Assembly (NCBI RefSeq): GCF_037151175.1
Contig: NZ_JBBCOR010000009.1
Span: 112,850-176,849 of the forward strand
Origin: Asaia sp003994335
Lineage (GTDB): Bacteria > Pseudomonadota > Alphaproteobacteria > Acetobacterales > Acetobacteraceae
Direction of reading: 5' to 3'
Length of the DNA stretch: 64,000 bases
Shown piece by piece: positions 46,284-54,199 of this stretch. Positions within the stretch are counted from its first letter, which is position 1; every line of letters starts with the position of its first letter. The notes beneath the pieces are model-generated. The model had not been told where the DNA came from, searched no databases, and saw nothing but the letters and a program-made list of their open reading frames with translations. The translations under genes and the position numbers were made by a program.

Positions 46284-46837
46284 GCGGCAATCCCAGGCAT
46301 GACGACGAATTCAGGTAACTCACGAATCATTCGGACGAAGCGCCTTATCGCCGGATAGAAATCCATCGACACACCGAGGTCGCGGGCAAGCCCGGCGATC
46401 GGAAACGCCACGATATCCGCAAATCCGATGCGCTCACCACATAACCAGGAATTTCCCGCCAGCCGCGCACGGCTCAGACGATCTTCCAGGCCGCGGAGGA
46501 CAAGCGTTACCTCCTCGGTTTCGGCGTTTCCAGGCATGGTGGCTATCAAGGCCCGGCGCCGGGCCGCGGAAAAAACCTCCAGCCCCTCGAGCGCCCATTT
46601 GAGACAGGTCAGATCCTCTCCCTCTGGCCAGCTCCACCAGCTACCCGACTGACGGGCGAGGCAAAGCAGAACGTCGTAAAGACCCACGTTCGAATAGCCT
46701 TCTTCGTCATTGAGCGTGGGACCATAGATTTCGGCGCGCCTGTCTGTGATGATCTCGAGAGGAATATGCATCAGAGCCGCTGCGAGACGCACGGCGTAGC
46801 TGCGCTCATCCATCATCCAGCCATGCAGGATCAGCAT
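46274..46837 (-). CDS. Glutathione-S-transferase-like protein, NdmE-like
   Basis: A 187-residue GST-fold protein. The N-terminal half (SYAVRLAAALMHIPLEII) matches a thioredoxin-like domain and the C-terminal half contains GFADIVAFPIAGLA, the N-capping box of GST helix 6. It is short for a GST and its N-terminal active-site region is not typical. In Pseudomonas, NdmE is a GST homologue that is structurally needed for the NdmC-NdmD complex acting on 7-methylxanthine. Here the gene overlaps a stand-alone Rieske gene by 7 bases, so an assembly or scaffold role for a split oxygenase is the preferred reading. True conjugating activity cannot be excluded. Confidence 0.75.
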   Translation of the reverse strand: MLILHGWMMDERSYAVRLAAALMHIPLEIITDRRAEIYGPTLNDEEGYSNVGLYDVLLCLARQSGSWWSWPEGEDLTCLKWALEGLEVFSAARRRALIATMPGNAETEEVTLVLRGLEDRLSRARLAGNSWLCGERIGFADIVAFPIAGLARDLGVSMDFYPAIRRFVRMIRELPEFVVMPGIAACH

Positions 46838-47427
46838 CGTGTTTCTTCCACTGTATCGCGCAGATCCTGCAGCCAGTCATAGGCTGCAAGGCGCGACCCA
46901 GGGTCTCTTACAGCCAGGTGGACCATGGTGACACTCTCGTCCGGGCCATGCATCGCAATAAGGCGGTCGCCCGCCACGCGCCAATGCTCCTCTCCGAATG
47001 CGAGGGCAGTGCGCATTTCCTGCAGCGGCGCCCGTATCGCAAGGCTGCGGACCGGGTGCCATACCCCCTCGGCTGGCGTCAACAGGGCGCGCGCCTCACG
47101 CGCGTCATCGCCGAACCAGACCAGGCCCGCCTGTTCGACAATCTTGAAACTCCGCGTCCTGATCGTAGAGGGCGGATTGAGGGCGGGATGTGCCGGTATG
47201 GCGCGGCACTGCCCGGCACCGTCGAACTGCCAACCATGATAGGCACAGGCCAGACGCCCATCGCGAATGAAACCAAGGCTGAGTCTGACGCCGCGATGCG
47301 GACACCGATCCTCCCATCCGTGAACTACGCCATCGGGACCGCGCCAGAGTACCAGTTCCTGACCATTCAAACGCATGGGCGCAATGTCACCCGGAGCAAT
47401 ATCGGTTGAGAGCGCGACTGGGATCAT
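46831..47427 (-). CDS. Stand-alone Rieske [2Fe-2S] protein with C-terminal extension
   Basis: A 198-residue protein. The Rieske ligands are complete: Cys42-x-His44 in DRCPHRGV and Cys61-x2-His64 in CAYHGWQFD. After the Rieske fold (to about residue 115) comes an extension of about 80 residues (PVRSLAIRAPLQEMRTALAF and on) without recognisable domain or non-heme iron motif. It is therefore not a full oxygenase. I read it as the electron-transfer half of the enzyme whose catalytic half is encoded divergently at 47817, comparable to the extra Rieske domain at the N-terminus of NdmD. The start at 47427 overlaps the preceding small gene (ATGA). Confidence 0.82.
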   Translation of the reverse strand: MIPVALSTDIAPGDIAPMRLNGQELVLWRGPDGVVHGWEDRCPHRGVRLSLGFIRDGRLACAYHGWQFDGAGQCRAIPAHPALNPPSTIRTRSFKIVEQAGLVWFGDDAREARALLTPAEGVWHPVRSLAIRAPLQEMRTALAFGEEHWRVAGDRLIAMHGPDESVTMVHLAVRDPGSRLAAYDWLQDLRDTVEETRC

Positions 47428-47663
47428 GGATGATGGCTCTCTTCCCATTGGGTCACGACACAGGCGGCGGGACCAATGACGCATGCCATGACGAACATGC
47501 CGACAAGCGCCCGAGCGCCACGCAGGACGAGAACGATCTCGTTCGGGAGCAAGCGTTGGAGCGTCATCTCGATGTTGAGCAGATGAGCTCGGTCTTCCGC
47601 AAACTGGCAAAACACCGCGATGTCGAAACGACCGAAGAGTTGAAGCGCGGTCGTAATGGTCAT
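47424..47663 (-). CDS. Small hypothetical protein heading the Rieske/transporter operon
   Basis: A 79-residue reading frame from ATG 47663, preceded by GGAGACAGG, ending in an ATGA overlap with the Rieske gene. The N-terminal half is polar; ALVGMFVMACVIGPAACVV near the C-terminus could span the membrane and contains two Cys. No family is recognised. The ribosome site and the four-base overlap argue for real translation, at least as a coupling leader. Codon composition alone does not settle it. Confidence 0.45.
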   Translation of the reverse strand: MTITTALQLFGRFDIAVFCQFAEDRAHLLNIEMTLQRLLPNEIVLVLRGARALVGMFVMACVIGPAACVVTQWEESHHP

Positions 47664-47718
47664 CCTGTCTCCACGCAAGATTGTTTCAATGGGAACGATC
47701 CTGACAGTAATAATTTTT

Positions 47719-47746
47719 TTGACAAGTGGACGAAGCCTATTAATGT
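47719..47746 (+). promoter_or_regulatory. Sigma-70-type promoter for the oxygenase/deaminase operon
   Basis: TTGACA at 47719-47724 is a perfect -35. A 16-base spacer leads to TAATGT (47741-47746) as -10, which would start transcription near 47753, 64 bases before the oxygenase start codon. An AT-rich block (TAATAATTTTTTT) precedes it. The 153-base gap between the divergent operons must also hold the opposite promoter, suggesting joint control. Confidence 0.65.
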
Positions 47747-47794
47747 GACTGCAAGCGCAATGAAAATCGGAACGCCTCGAAGGAGTCCAACCCC

Positions 47795-47812
47795 GTGAAC
47801 GACCAGGTCTGA
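47795..47812 (+). other. Five-codon mini-frame with the best ribosome site, possible leader
   Basis: A GTG at 47795 has AAGGAG at 47780-47785 but reaches a TGA after five codons, in a different frame from the oxygenase gene that begins at 47817. The main gene has only a weak AGGT ahead of its GTG. Ribosomes terminating at 47812 could re-initiate at 47817. Alternatively, the ribosome site is left from an older start. Low certainty. Confidence 0.3.
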
Positions 47813-47816
47813 CAAC

Positions 47817-48716
47817 GTGACGATCAGCGGCTGGAAGAGTCCCGATCCGGTATCATCACGTCACTGGTATCCCCTTGGCATGATCGATGAACTGGGCAGG
47901 GAATTTACCGATACCCTCCTGCTGAATGCGCCGATCCGTTATCGCTTGAATGCCCGGGGTGAGGCCGAGGTTTTTTCCGATGATGGCCCTCTCCCGGTTT
48001 GCATCCGGCACGGATATGTCTGGACAAATCTGTCGGAAAACAAGACAGATATTGCCCCCTTCCCGCCGCTTCCCGAGGCTGAGGAACCTGACAGACGCCT
48101 CGTTTGTTGTGGCTCGATCATGGTTCACGCCTCTGGACTGCGCGTGGTCGAGAACTTCCTCGACATGGCCCATTTCCCGTTTGTCCATACTGGCATACTC
48201 GGCGCGGAGCCCCGTACCGAAGTTGAACGCTACGCCGTCGAGACGCGCGAGGAAGGACGAGAGATCTGGGCGACCGAGTGTCGCTTTTTCCAGCCTCAAG
48301 CCGCGCTCGCCGCGTCAGACGGTTTGATGACCGACTATATTTACCGTATCGCCGCGCCCTTCTCGACATTGCTGTACAAGACCAGCCCCAATCACCCGCA
48401 GCGGAAGGACGTCATCGCGCTTTTCGTCCAGCCCATGACACCTGGAACATGCCGCGCGCATCCGGTCATGTTTCTACTCGATGAGGGGTCCGAGTTCGAC
48501 GCACTTGTCGAGTTTCAGCAGATGATTTTTCTGCAGGACCGGGTCATCCTCGAAAACCAGCGCCCTGTTCCCATGCCACTGGATGCCTCGAGCGAAATCC
48601 CGACACTCGCTGACCGGTCATCGGTCGCGTACAGGCGCTGGCTCAAGGTGCAGGGAGTTACCTTTGGCGCTGCAGGAATTCCTCTCTCTTCTCCTGTTCA
48701 GGAAGCGGTCACATGA
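47817..48716 (+). CDS. Rieske-oxygenase catalytic subunit lacking the Rieske cluster, NdmC-like
   Basis: A 299-residue protein with a GTG start. It begins like a VanA/NdmA-type oxygenase (SRHWYPLGMIDELG) and continues with the later Rieske-fold strands (PVCIRHGYVWTNLSE). The segment that should hold CxH and CxxH is missing: about residues 48-58 jump straight across it. The mononuclear iron site is intact: bridging Asp116, His119 and His124 in ENFLDMAHFPFVH, with Asp241 (FLQDRVILENQRP) as likely third ligand. Electrons must come from another polypeptide, most simply the Rieske protein encoded 390 bases away. The pattern is that of NdmC. Substrate by context: a purine. The stop overlaps the next start. 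Confidence 0.82.
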   Translation: MTISGWKSPDPVSSRHWYPLGMIDELGREFTDTLLLNAPIRYRLNARGEAEVFSDDGPLPVCIRHGYVWTNLSENKTDIAPFPPLPEAEEPDRRLVCCGSIMVHASGLRVVENFLDMAHFPFVHTGILGAEPRTEVERYAVETREEGREIWATECRFFQPQAALAASDGLMTDYIYRIAAPFSTLLYKTSPNHPQRKDVIALFVQPMTPGTCRAHPVMFLLDEGSEFDALVEFQQMIFLQDRVILENQRPVPMPLDASSEIPTLADRSSVAYRRWLKVQGVTFGAAGIPLSSPVQEAVT

Positions 48717-49204
48717 GCCCTAGCCCCAACGACCTTGCCCTCCTGCGTCAGGCTTTCGAGGTGGCGGATCAGTCGCGTCTCGCGGGCGATCATCCCTTCG
48801 GGGCCATTCTGGTGGACGAATCAGGTCAGATCGTGATGACCCAGGGAAACGGCTACAGCAGTGAGGGCCACGACATGACGGCCCATGCGGAACGGCTGCT
48901 CGCTACGCGCGCCAGCAAGACTTTCGGCACGGCGCGGTTGCGCGGTTTCACGCTCTATAGTTCTGCCGAGCCCTGTGCCATGTGCGCCGGCGCTATCTAC
49001 TGGGCTGGCATAGGCCGCGTCGTATACGGTCAGTCAGAGGCGCATCTGAAGGCCATGACCGGGGCCCACCCCGAAAATCCGACCCTTGATCTACCCTGCC
49101 GTGCGGTATTCGAGGCGGGACAGACAGAAACACTTGTTATCGGCCCTTTGCTGGAAGAGGAAGCTGCCGAACTTCAGCGCAGTTTCTGGCTCGAGAAAGC
49201 CTGA
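48713..49204 (+). CDS. Guanine-deaminase-like nucleobase deaminase
   Basis: A 163-residue zinc deaminase of the cytidine/deoxycytidylate fold. HAE (His58-Ala-Glu60) and PCAMC (Cys88, Cys91) form the zinc and proton-shuttle site. DHPFGAILVDESG and AIYWAGIGRVVYGQSE match bacterial GuaD and related nucleoside deaminases more than TadA. Expected reaction: guanine to xanthine, or the same on a methylated or oxidised guanine. It starts in an ATGA overlap with the oxygenase subunit, so both are made together. Confidence 0.82.
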   Translation: MSPSPNDLALLRQAFEVADQSRLAGDHPFGAILVDESGQIVMTQGNGYSSEGHDMTAHAERLLATRASKTFGTARLRGFTLYSSAEPCAMCAGAIYWAGIGRVVYGQSEAHLKAMTGAHPENPTLDLPCRAVFEAGQTETLVIGPLLEEEAAELQRSFWLEKA

Positions 49205-49313
49205 GGCGCCTCTTCAACGCCCGTTCTTGACTGGAAGATGACGATCCGGGCTTCCGCGAGCCCGGAACAGGGCTCTGGCGGATCATCCGTTTGTCTCCTG
49301 AAAGGGGCTGGAA

Positions 49314-50666
49314 ATGTCGTCTTCCCTGCTTGTCACCAACGCCGCGCTCTATCTGGATCGGGGTTTGGAAATCTCCGATGGCTGGATCCATCTGGAACAT
49401 GGCCGCGTCAAGGCCTACGGACCGATGAACTTAGCGCCACCTGAGGCCGACCGCATCCTCTCCGCCGAGGGGCGCCTGGTCACACCCGGTATGGTGAATA
49501 GTCATCACCATATGTACCAGAATCTGACCCGTTCCTATGCTCCTGTAGTCAATGGAACATTGTTCGAGTGGCTGAAAGGCCTCTATCCGCTCTGGGCGAC
49601 CCTTGATGAGGACGCGGTCTATCTGTCCTCTTACGTGGCAATGACAGAATTGCTCCTCGGTGGCTGCACAACCTCGATGGATCATCATTATGTCCACCCC
49701 CGCGCAAGGCTGATCGATGCGCAGATCAGGGCTGCACGCGATATCGGCTTCCGCTTCCTCGCCACACGCGGGTCAATGACCCGCTCGGTCAAGGATGGCG
49801 GCTTGCCCCCTGACAGCGTCGTTCAGAGTGAGGACGTCATTCTGGAGGACAGCGAGCGTCTGATCAGCCTCTATCACGACCCATCGCCCGGTGCGCTGAC
49901 GCGTGTAGCCCTGGCACCCTGCTCCCTTTTCAGCGTGTCAGAGACCATCATGAAGGAAAGCGCCCTCATGGCTGAACGCCATGAGGTGCGTCTTCACACC
50001 CATCTGGCGGAAGACCCCGATGAGGATGTGTATTGCAAGGAGGTCTATGGCTGCACCCCGACGGAGTATTTCGAACGTTCCGGCTGGGCCAGCGCTCGTT
50101 CCTGGGTTGCCCACTACATCTACCCCTCGGGTGATGAAATCGATCGTCTCGCGCGCAAGGGTGTGTGCGCTGCGCAATGCCCCTGTTCCAATATGATGAT
50201 TGGAGGCGGTGCTGCAAACGCCCTCGACCTGCGGCGGCGGGGCATGAAAGTGGGTCTGGGTTGCGATGGGTCGGCCTCGACCGATCACGCTTCGCTTTGG
50301 CTCGAAGCCCGCATGGCACTTCTGCTTGGACGATTCCAGAATGGCCCCCACAGCATGACGGCGCGCGATGCCCTCGATATGGCCACGCGGGGCGGGGCCG
50401 CGTGCCTGGGCTGGGAAGACGAAATCGGCCATCTGCGCATCGGCGCCTGTGCAGATCTCGTGATCTGGCAGCTTCCGCCGCTTTCCCGGGCTGGCGCCCT
50501 GAGTGACCCGGTAGAGGCGCTTCTGCGCTGCGCGCCAGCCACGGCATGGTACACTATTGTTGCCGGCCGCATCCTGGTATCTGAAGGACAGCCCTGTCAG
50601 TCCGATCTCGACCGTGTTCTGGGTGAGCATGAGCGCGCGGCTCGCCGCATGCAAAAACTTTCCTGA
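49314..50666 (+). CDS. 8-oxoguanine-deaminase-like amidohydrolase
   Basis: A 450-residue amidohydrolase of the AtzA/TrzN/8-oxoguanine deaminase group. Start at 49314, 8 bases after AAAGGGG. Metal ligands: VNSHHHMYQNLTR (HxH), LHTHLAEDPDED (His and Glu), the His of WVAHYIYP and the Asp of LGCDGSASTDHASLW. The ThisLxEdxxED and SASNDxxxL style agree with 8-oxoguanine deaminases, which form uric acid. It is third in the operon after oxygenase subunit and deaminase, with a 109-base gap. A purine 8-oxo intermediate in this pathway would explain its presence. Other aminated ring substrates are possible. Confidence 0.8.
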   Translation: MSSSLLVTNAALYLDRGLEISDGWIHLEHGRVKAYGPMNLAPPEADRILSAEGRLVTPGMVNSHHHMYQNLTRSYAPVVNGTLFEWLKGLYPLWATLDEDAVYLSSYVAMTELLLGGCTTSMDHHYVHPRARLIDAQIRAARDIGFRFLATRGSMTRSVKDGGLPPDSVVQSEDVILEDSERLISLYHDPSPGALTRVALAPCSLFSVSETIMKESALMAERHEVRLHTHLAEDPDEDVYCKEVYGCTPTEYFERSGWASARSWVAHYIYPSGDEIDRLARKGVCAAQCPCSNMMIGGGAANALDLRRRGMKVGLGCDGSASTDHASLWLEARMALLLGRFQNGPHSMTARDALDMATRGGAACLGWEDEIGHLRIGACADLVIWQLPPLSRAGALSDPVEALLRCAPATAWYTIVAGRILVSEGQPCQSDLDRVLGEHERAARRMQKLS

Positions 50667-51064
50667 AGCCCTTCCCCCCTGAGCGCGCGTGATATGGCTT
50701 CAATGCTGTCGCCACGTCGCAGCAATATCCTCCGGGGATCCGAATCACGCCTTCCATGTCGGGAGCGACCGTGATTAACAAGCGGATGATCGTCGTCACC
50801 TCCGTTTCTCGCATCATCACACGGCCTGGGTTGATACCCGCGCGGAAAGATCGTGACCCTGTCGGGTCAGGAAACCTGGTCAATTCGACTGCCTCTTTGG
50901 AGTAATCGCATTCATGTCCCGTTGAACGCGCAATCTCTTGAAATATTATGAAGCTGTCTTGCCCACCAGGTTTTCCTGCTCATGACATTGCAAAACCATT
51001 CTTGATCGCAGATGTTCCTACACTGACCCCTTGATTGTTTGATGTTGCAGGATCCTGATCTGCC
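50667..51064. other. Intergenic stretch before the antiporter gene
   Basis: About 400 bases. No gene is convincing: a minus-strand frame covering 50554-50883 runs into the end of the amidohydrolase gene antisense and has no domain. The last 130 bases are AT-richer and should hold the antiporter promoter. Confidence 0.4.
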
Positions 51065-52810
51065 ATGACCCATGACGCGCCCCTGATCGGTATACTCGTT
51101 ATCGGGCTTGGATTAGCGTTCATACTGGGCACGATAGCCCAGCGAGTCAGGATATCACCGCTGGTTGGGTATCTGCTGGCGGGCATCGCTGTCGGTCCGT
51201 TCACCCCGGGGTTCGTGGCCGATCAGCCTCTGGCTGCCGAACTGTCGGAAATCGGCATCATCCTGCTCATGTTTGGCGTAGGGCTCCATTTCTCACTCAA
51301 GGATCTGATCTCGGTGCGCGCCATCGCGGTTCCGGGCGCACTGCTTCAAGTAGCGGCTTCGGTCATGATTGGTGCCTCTGTGGCCTGGGTCCTCGGGATG
51401 AACATGGGGGCCTGCATCATATTCGGCATCGCATTGAGCGTTGCCAGCACCGTGGTTCTGCTCAGGACGCTTCAGGAGCAGCGGCTGATCGAGACAGAGC
51501 GCGGGCGCCTTTCGGTTGGATGGTTGATCATTCAGGATCTGGTGACGGTGCTCGCGCTCGTCCTTCTGCCTGTGTTCTCTCCCATGATGCAGCAGGGATC
51601 TCATCAGACAATCAGCCTCGCAGGTCTGGCCGTAACCATCGCCTTGACGCTTGGCAAAGTGGCCGCCTTCATGGCGCTCATGCTGGTCGTGGGCCGCCGG
51701 GTCATCCCCGCCATCCTGCATTACGTCGCTCATACCGGGTCGCGTGAATTGTTCCGGCTGGCGCTCCTCGCGCTGGCACTGGGCGTTGCCTTCATTGCGA
51801 CAGAATGGTTCGACGTGTCATTCGCGCTTGGAGCCTTCGTGGCCGGCATGGTTCTGAGCGAGTCAGAACTCAGTCATCGCGCTGCGGCGGAAACACTGCC
51901 GCTCCGCGACGCTTTTGCGGTGCTGTTCTTCATCTCTGTCGGGATGCTGTTCAACCCCCTTGTGCTGGTTCATCAGCCCTTACCCCTCCTTCTGACGTTT
52001 CTCGTGATCCTGGTGGGGACACCGCTTGCGGTGATTGCGATACTGCGTCTGTTGCGCCAGCCCTGGAACACGACATTGTTCATCGCGAGCGGCCTGGCGC
52101 AGATCGGTGAATTCTCCTTCATCCTCGCCGCACTCGGCATGAAGATGAAGGTTCTGGATGGCCGAGCACAGGATCTGATCCTGGGCGCATCTATCCTGTC
52201 GATCCTCATCAATCCATTCATCCTCATGGCGACACAACGTATCGAGGCATGGATCACGCGACACAGCGCCGCGCCCGAAAGCCCGGTCCCCGACGAGGCG
52301 GGCATTCTGCTCCCTCCCCCCCAGCCTACAACGCTGGAGAATCATGCCGTGGTTGTGGGATGTGGGCGCGTCGGTCGATTGGTGGTCGATGGCTTACTGG
52401 GAGAAGGATGGTCTGTCCTGGTCGTTGAGACCGGCAAGATGGCTGACCCCTTCGCCAGCAGGGAGCGGATCGAATTGATGCTGAGCAATGCTGCCGAAGC
52501 GCGTACGATCAAGGCGATGCATCTTGGAAAAGCGCGCCTTTTGATGGTGGCGATCCCGGAACCTTTCGAGGCGGGACAGATCATCGCGCAGGCCAAAGCG
52601 ATCAATCCGGATCTGATGATCATCGCTCGCGCCCATTTCGACAGCGCAGTCGAGCATCTCAAGGAGTTGGGCGCCGATCATGTGATCATGGGCGAACGCG
52701 AGATGGCTCTGGCGATGCTTGCTGTGACGGCCAGCGATCTACCCTTCGACTCACGACCTCCCTTGTCCGACCCCGCAGCCGAGAGCGGTCTGGACCCGTT
52801 GCCCGCGTAA
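51065..52810 (+). CDS. CPA2 cation:proton antiporter with TrkA-N domain, YbaL/KefB-like
   Basis: A 581-residue protein. The first 390 residues form about 12 membrane helices of the CPA2 family (VRISPLVGYLLAGIAVGPFTPG, EIGIILLMFGVGLHFS, FFISVGMLF). A Rossmann TrkA-N domain follows (VVVGCGRVGRLVVDGLLGEG). YbaL/RosB-type proteins exchange K+ or Na+ for protons; Kef proteins are gated by glutathione adducts. There is no KefF/KefG-type partner gene. It appears monocistronic, with a role in pH or potassium balance suited to an acid-producing organism. Confidence 0.88.
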   Translation: MTHDAPLIGILVIGLGLAFILGTIAQRVRISPLVGYLLAGIAVGPFTPGFVADQPLAAELSEIGIILLMFGVGLHFSLKDLISVRAIAVPGALLQVAASVMIGASVAWVLGMNMGACIIFGIALSVASTVVLLRTLQEQRLIETERGRLSVGWLIIQDLVTVLALVLLPVFSPMMQQGSHQTISLAGLAVTIALTLGKVAAFMALMLVVGRRVIPAILHYVAHTGSRELFRLALLALALGVAFIATEWFDVSFALGAFVAGMVLSESELSHRAAAETLPLRDAFAVLFFISVGMLFNPLVLVHQPLPLLLTFLVILVGTPLAVIAILRLLRQPWNTTLFIASGLAQIGEFSFILAALGMKMKVLDGRAQDLILGASILSILINPFILMATQRIEAWITRHSAAPESPVPDEAGILLPPPQPTTLENHAVVVGCGRVGRLVVDGLLGEGWSVLVVETGKMADPFASRERIELMLSNAAEARTIKAMHLGKARLLMVAIPEPFEAGQIIAQAKAINPDLMIIARAHFDSAVEHLKELGADHVIMGEREMALAMLAVTASDLPFDSRPPLSDPAAESGLDPLPA

Positions 52811-53187
52811 TCTTCCAAGCCAGGGCCTCACGCCTCCCCCGGTATTGCGTGGTCAAATCGGCGGTGCCTGCTGGCGCGACCGACCTGAGGCTCCAGGGAG
52901 AAAGCTGGCATTACGAGAGATTCCCGAATGCTATGCCCGCGCATGGCCTGCCTCGAAGCATGTTTAACCCCCGATGCTCGACGGGTGCACTGCCCTGCCC
53001 CGGCTCGCTATCTTGGTTGCCTGCTCTGGCATAGTCGGGCGGTCCTCGCCGAATCAGGGACTGTGATAAAAAGAGCGCAACAGAACCCATATATCGGGAT
53101 TTATTGCCTAGCCCCGAACCATGCGCCTTTTGGAACGTGAATGCAGAACGGCAGAAAACCTGTTTTGCCGACTGGGAGATCCTGGAA
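52811..53187. other. Intergenic stretch, nothing assigned
   Basis: About 375 bases between the antiporter and the DUF3309 gene. Open frames on both strands are short and without recognisable domains. The promoter of the small gene presumably lies in the AT-richer part at 53050-53110. Confidence 0.4.
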
Positions 53188-53349
53188 ATGAACCTCATTA
53201 TAATCCTGATCATCGTGCTTCTGCTGCTCGGCACATTTGGCGGATATGGCGGATGGTACGGCACGGCCTGGACCGGATACGGAGCCGGCGGCGGCGTTGG
53301 GCTCATCGTGCTCATCCTTGTGGTTCTGATTCTGATGGGCAGGCTCTAA
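53188..53349 (+). CDS. DUF3309-type hydrophobic peptide
   Basis: A 53-residue protein starting at ATG 53188. A hydrophobic segment (IIILIIVLLLLGTF), a Gly/Trp/Tyr-rich middle (GGYGGWYGTAWTGYGAGGG) and a second hydrophobic stretch ending LILMGRL match the DUF3309 pattern, small membrane peptides of proteobacteria often linked to stress. Function is unknown. A longer reading from 53104 has no ribosome site. Confidence 0.75.
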   Translation: MNLIIILIIVLLLLGTFGGYGGWYGTAWTGYGAGGGVGLIVLILVVLILMGRL

Positions 53350-53360
53350 ATCGGTCAGCG

Positions 53361-53389
53361 CCCCGTCATCACATGTCGCGATGACGGGG
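53361..53389 (+). terminator. Hairpin after the DUF3309 gene
   Basis: CCCCGTCAT (53361-53369) pairs with ATGACGGGG (53381-53389). The stem is strong; a T-run is absent. Confidence 0.65.
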
Positions 53390-54199
53390 TAGCTCCCTCC
53401 GCCCCGGCGCTCGACAGTCGATACAGAAGAATGCGCCCTGGCGTTCTTCTCCATCGCACTGGGGGGTCTTCGGACGAAGCGTTTTCGAGCAGGACGCACC
53501 AAGAGAGGCCCGTGCATCTCCTCTCGTCGGATCATTCCGCGGGGCATCATTGCATCGGCCCCACGAGAAGCTGATCCTCCCTCCAAGTATAGTCGTAGCA
53601 GGTCGCGGTACGGCGGAAGTGCGCCCCGCAGCGCTCATGAGATTGTGCCTTTCTCGAGATACCGCAGGAATCTGTAACTAGAGCCCTGGTATACAACGGC
53701 CTCCCGGCATTTCCTGACCGAATCCGAACCGTCAGTCAGGAACTGGCGGAACGACCGACGAGAAAATATTTTCAAAAAGAAAACATCACCATGCGTTTTC
53801 TCCGATCCTGATCTAGGACTGCATCGGTACGCGATCCGGTATAACGTTCGGATATGTTATATGTTCTCTTTAAGCAAACTCAACAGTACAAATAACACTT
53901 TGAGACGGTATAGTTTTATTTGAATCACGCACCTGTGAAACAAAGTACTTGAATGAATCATTTTCAGGTCTTATTGACCCACACCGAACGCAGACTCACA
54001 AGTTGGGAAGATTACCGACGAATTACGGAGTAGTTGACGATATATGGCTCGATGAATCCTCCGATCGATGGCAGATACATCAAGTTCACGCCATACTCTC
54101 ACCACTCGTCGGGATTTCGCTCATGACGCCCGCGTTTCGGGCTACTCGGATCAGTTTCGGGTGCGGTTTTGATGGTTGAACTGGAACAGGGTGGGGCAA
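53390..54199. other. AT-rich non-coding region before the Hint-domain gene
   Basis: About 810 bases. The part from 53760 to 54000 is markedly AT-richer than the genome around it, with several promoter-like -10 sequences such as TATGTTATAT near 53855. Open frames at 53369-53638 (minus) and 53949-54179 (plus) show no domain or ribosome site. The base composition suggests acquired DNA or a strong regulatory region. Confidence 0.45.

Noticed and set aside
46274..46837. GST-like gene as an ordinary stress-response transferase
   Set aside because: Overlap with both the Rieske and the purine-binding-protein genes argues for a dedicated role in this operon.
53949..54179. 76-codon frame upstream of the Hint gene
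   Set aside because: No ribosome site, no domain, and it overlaps the region expected to hold the Hint promoter and leader.
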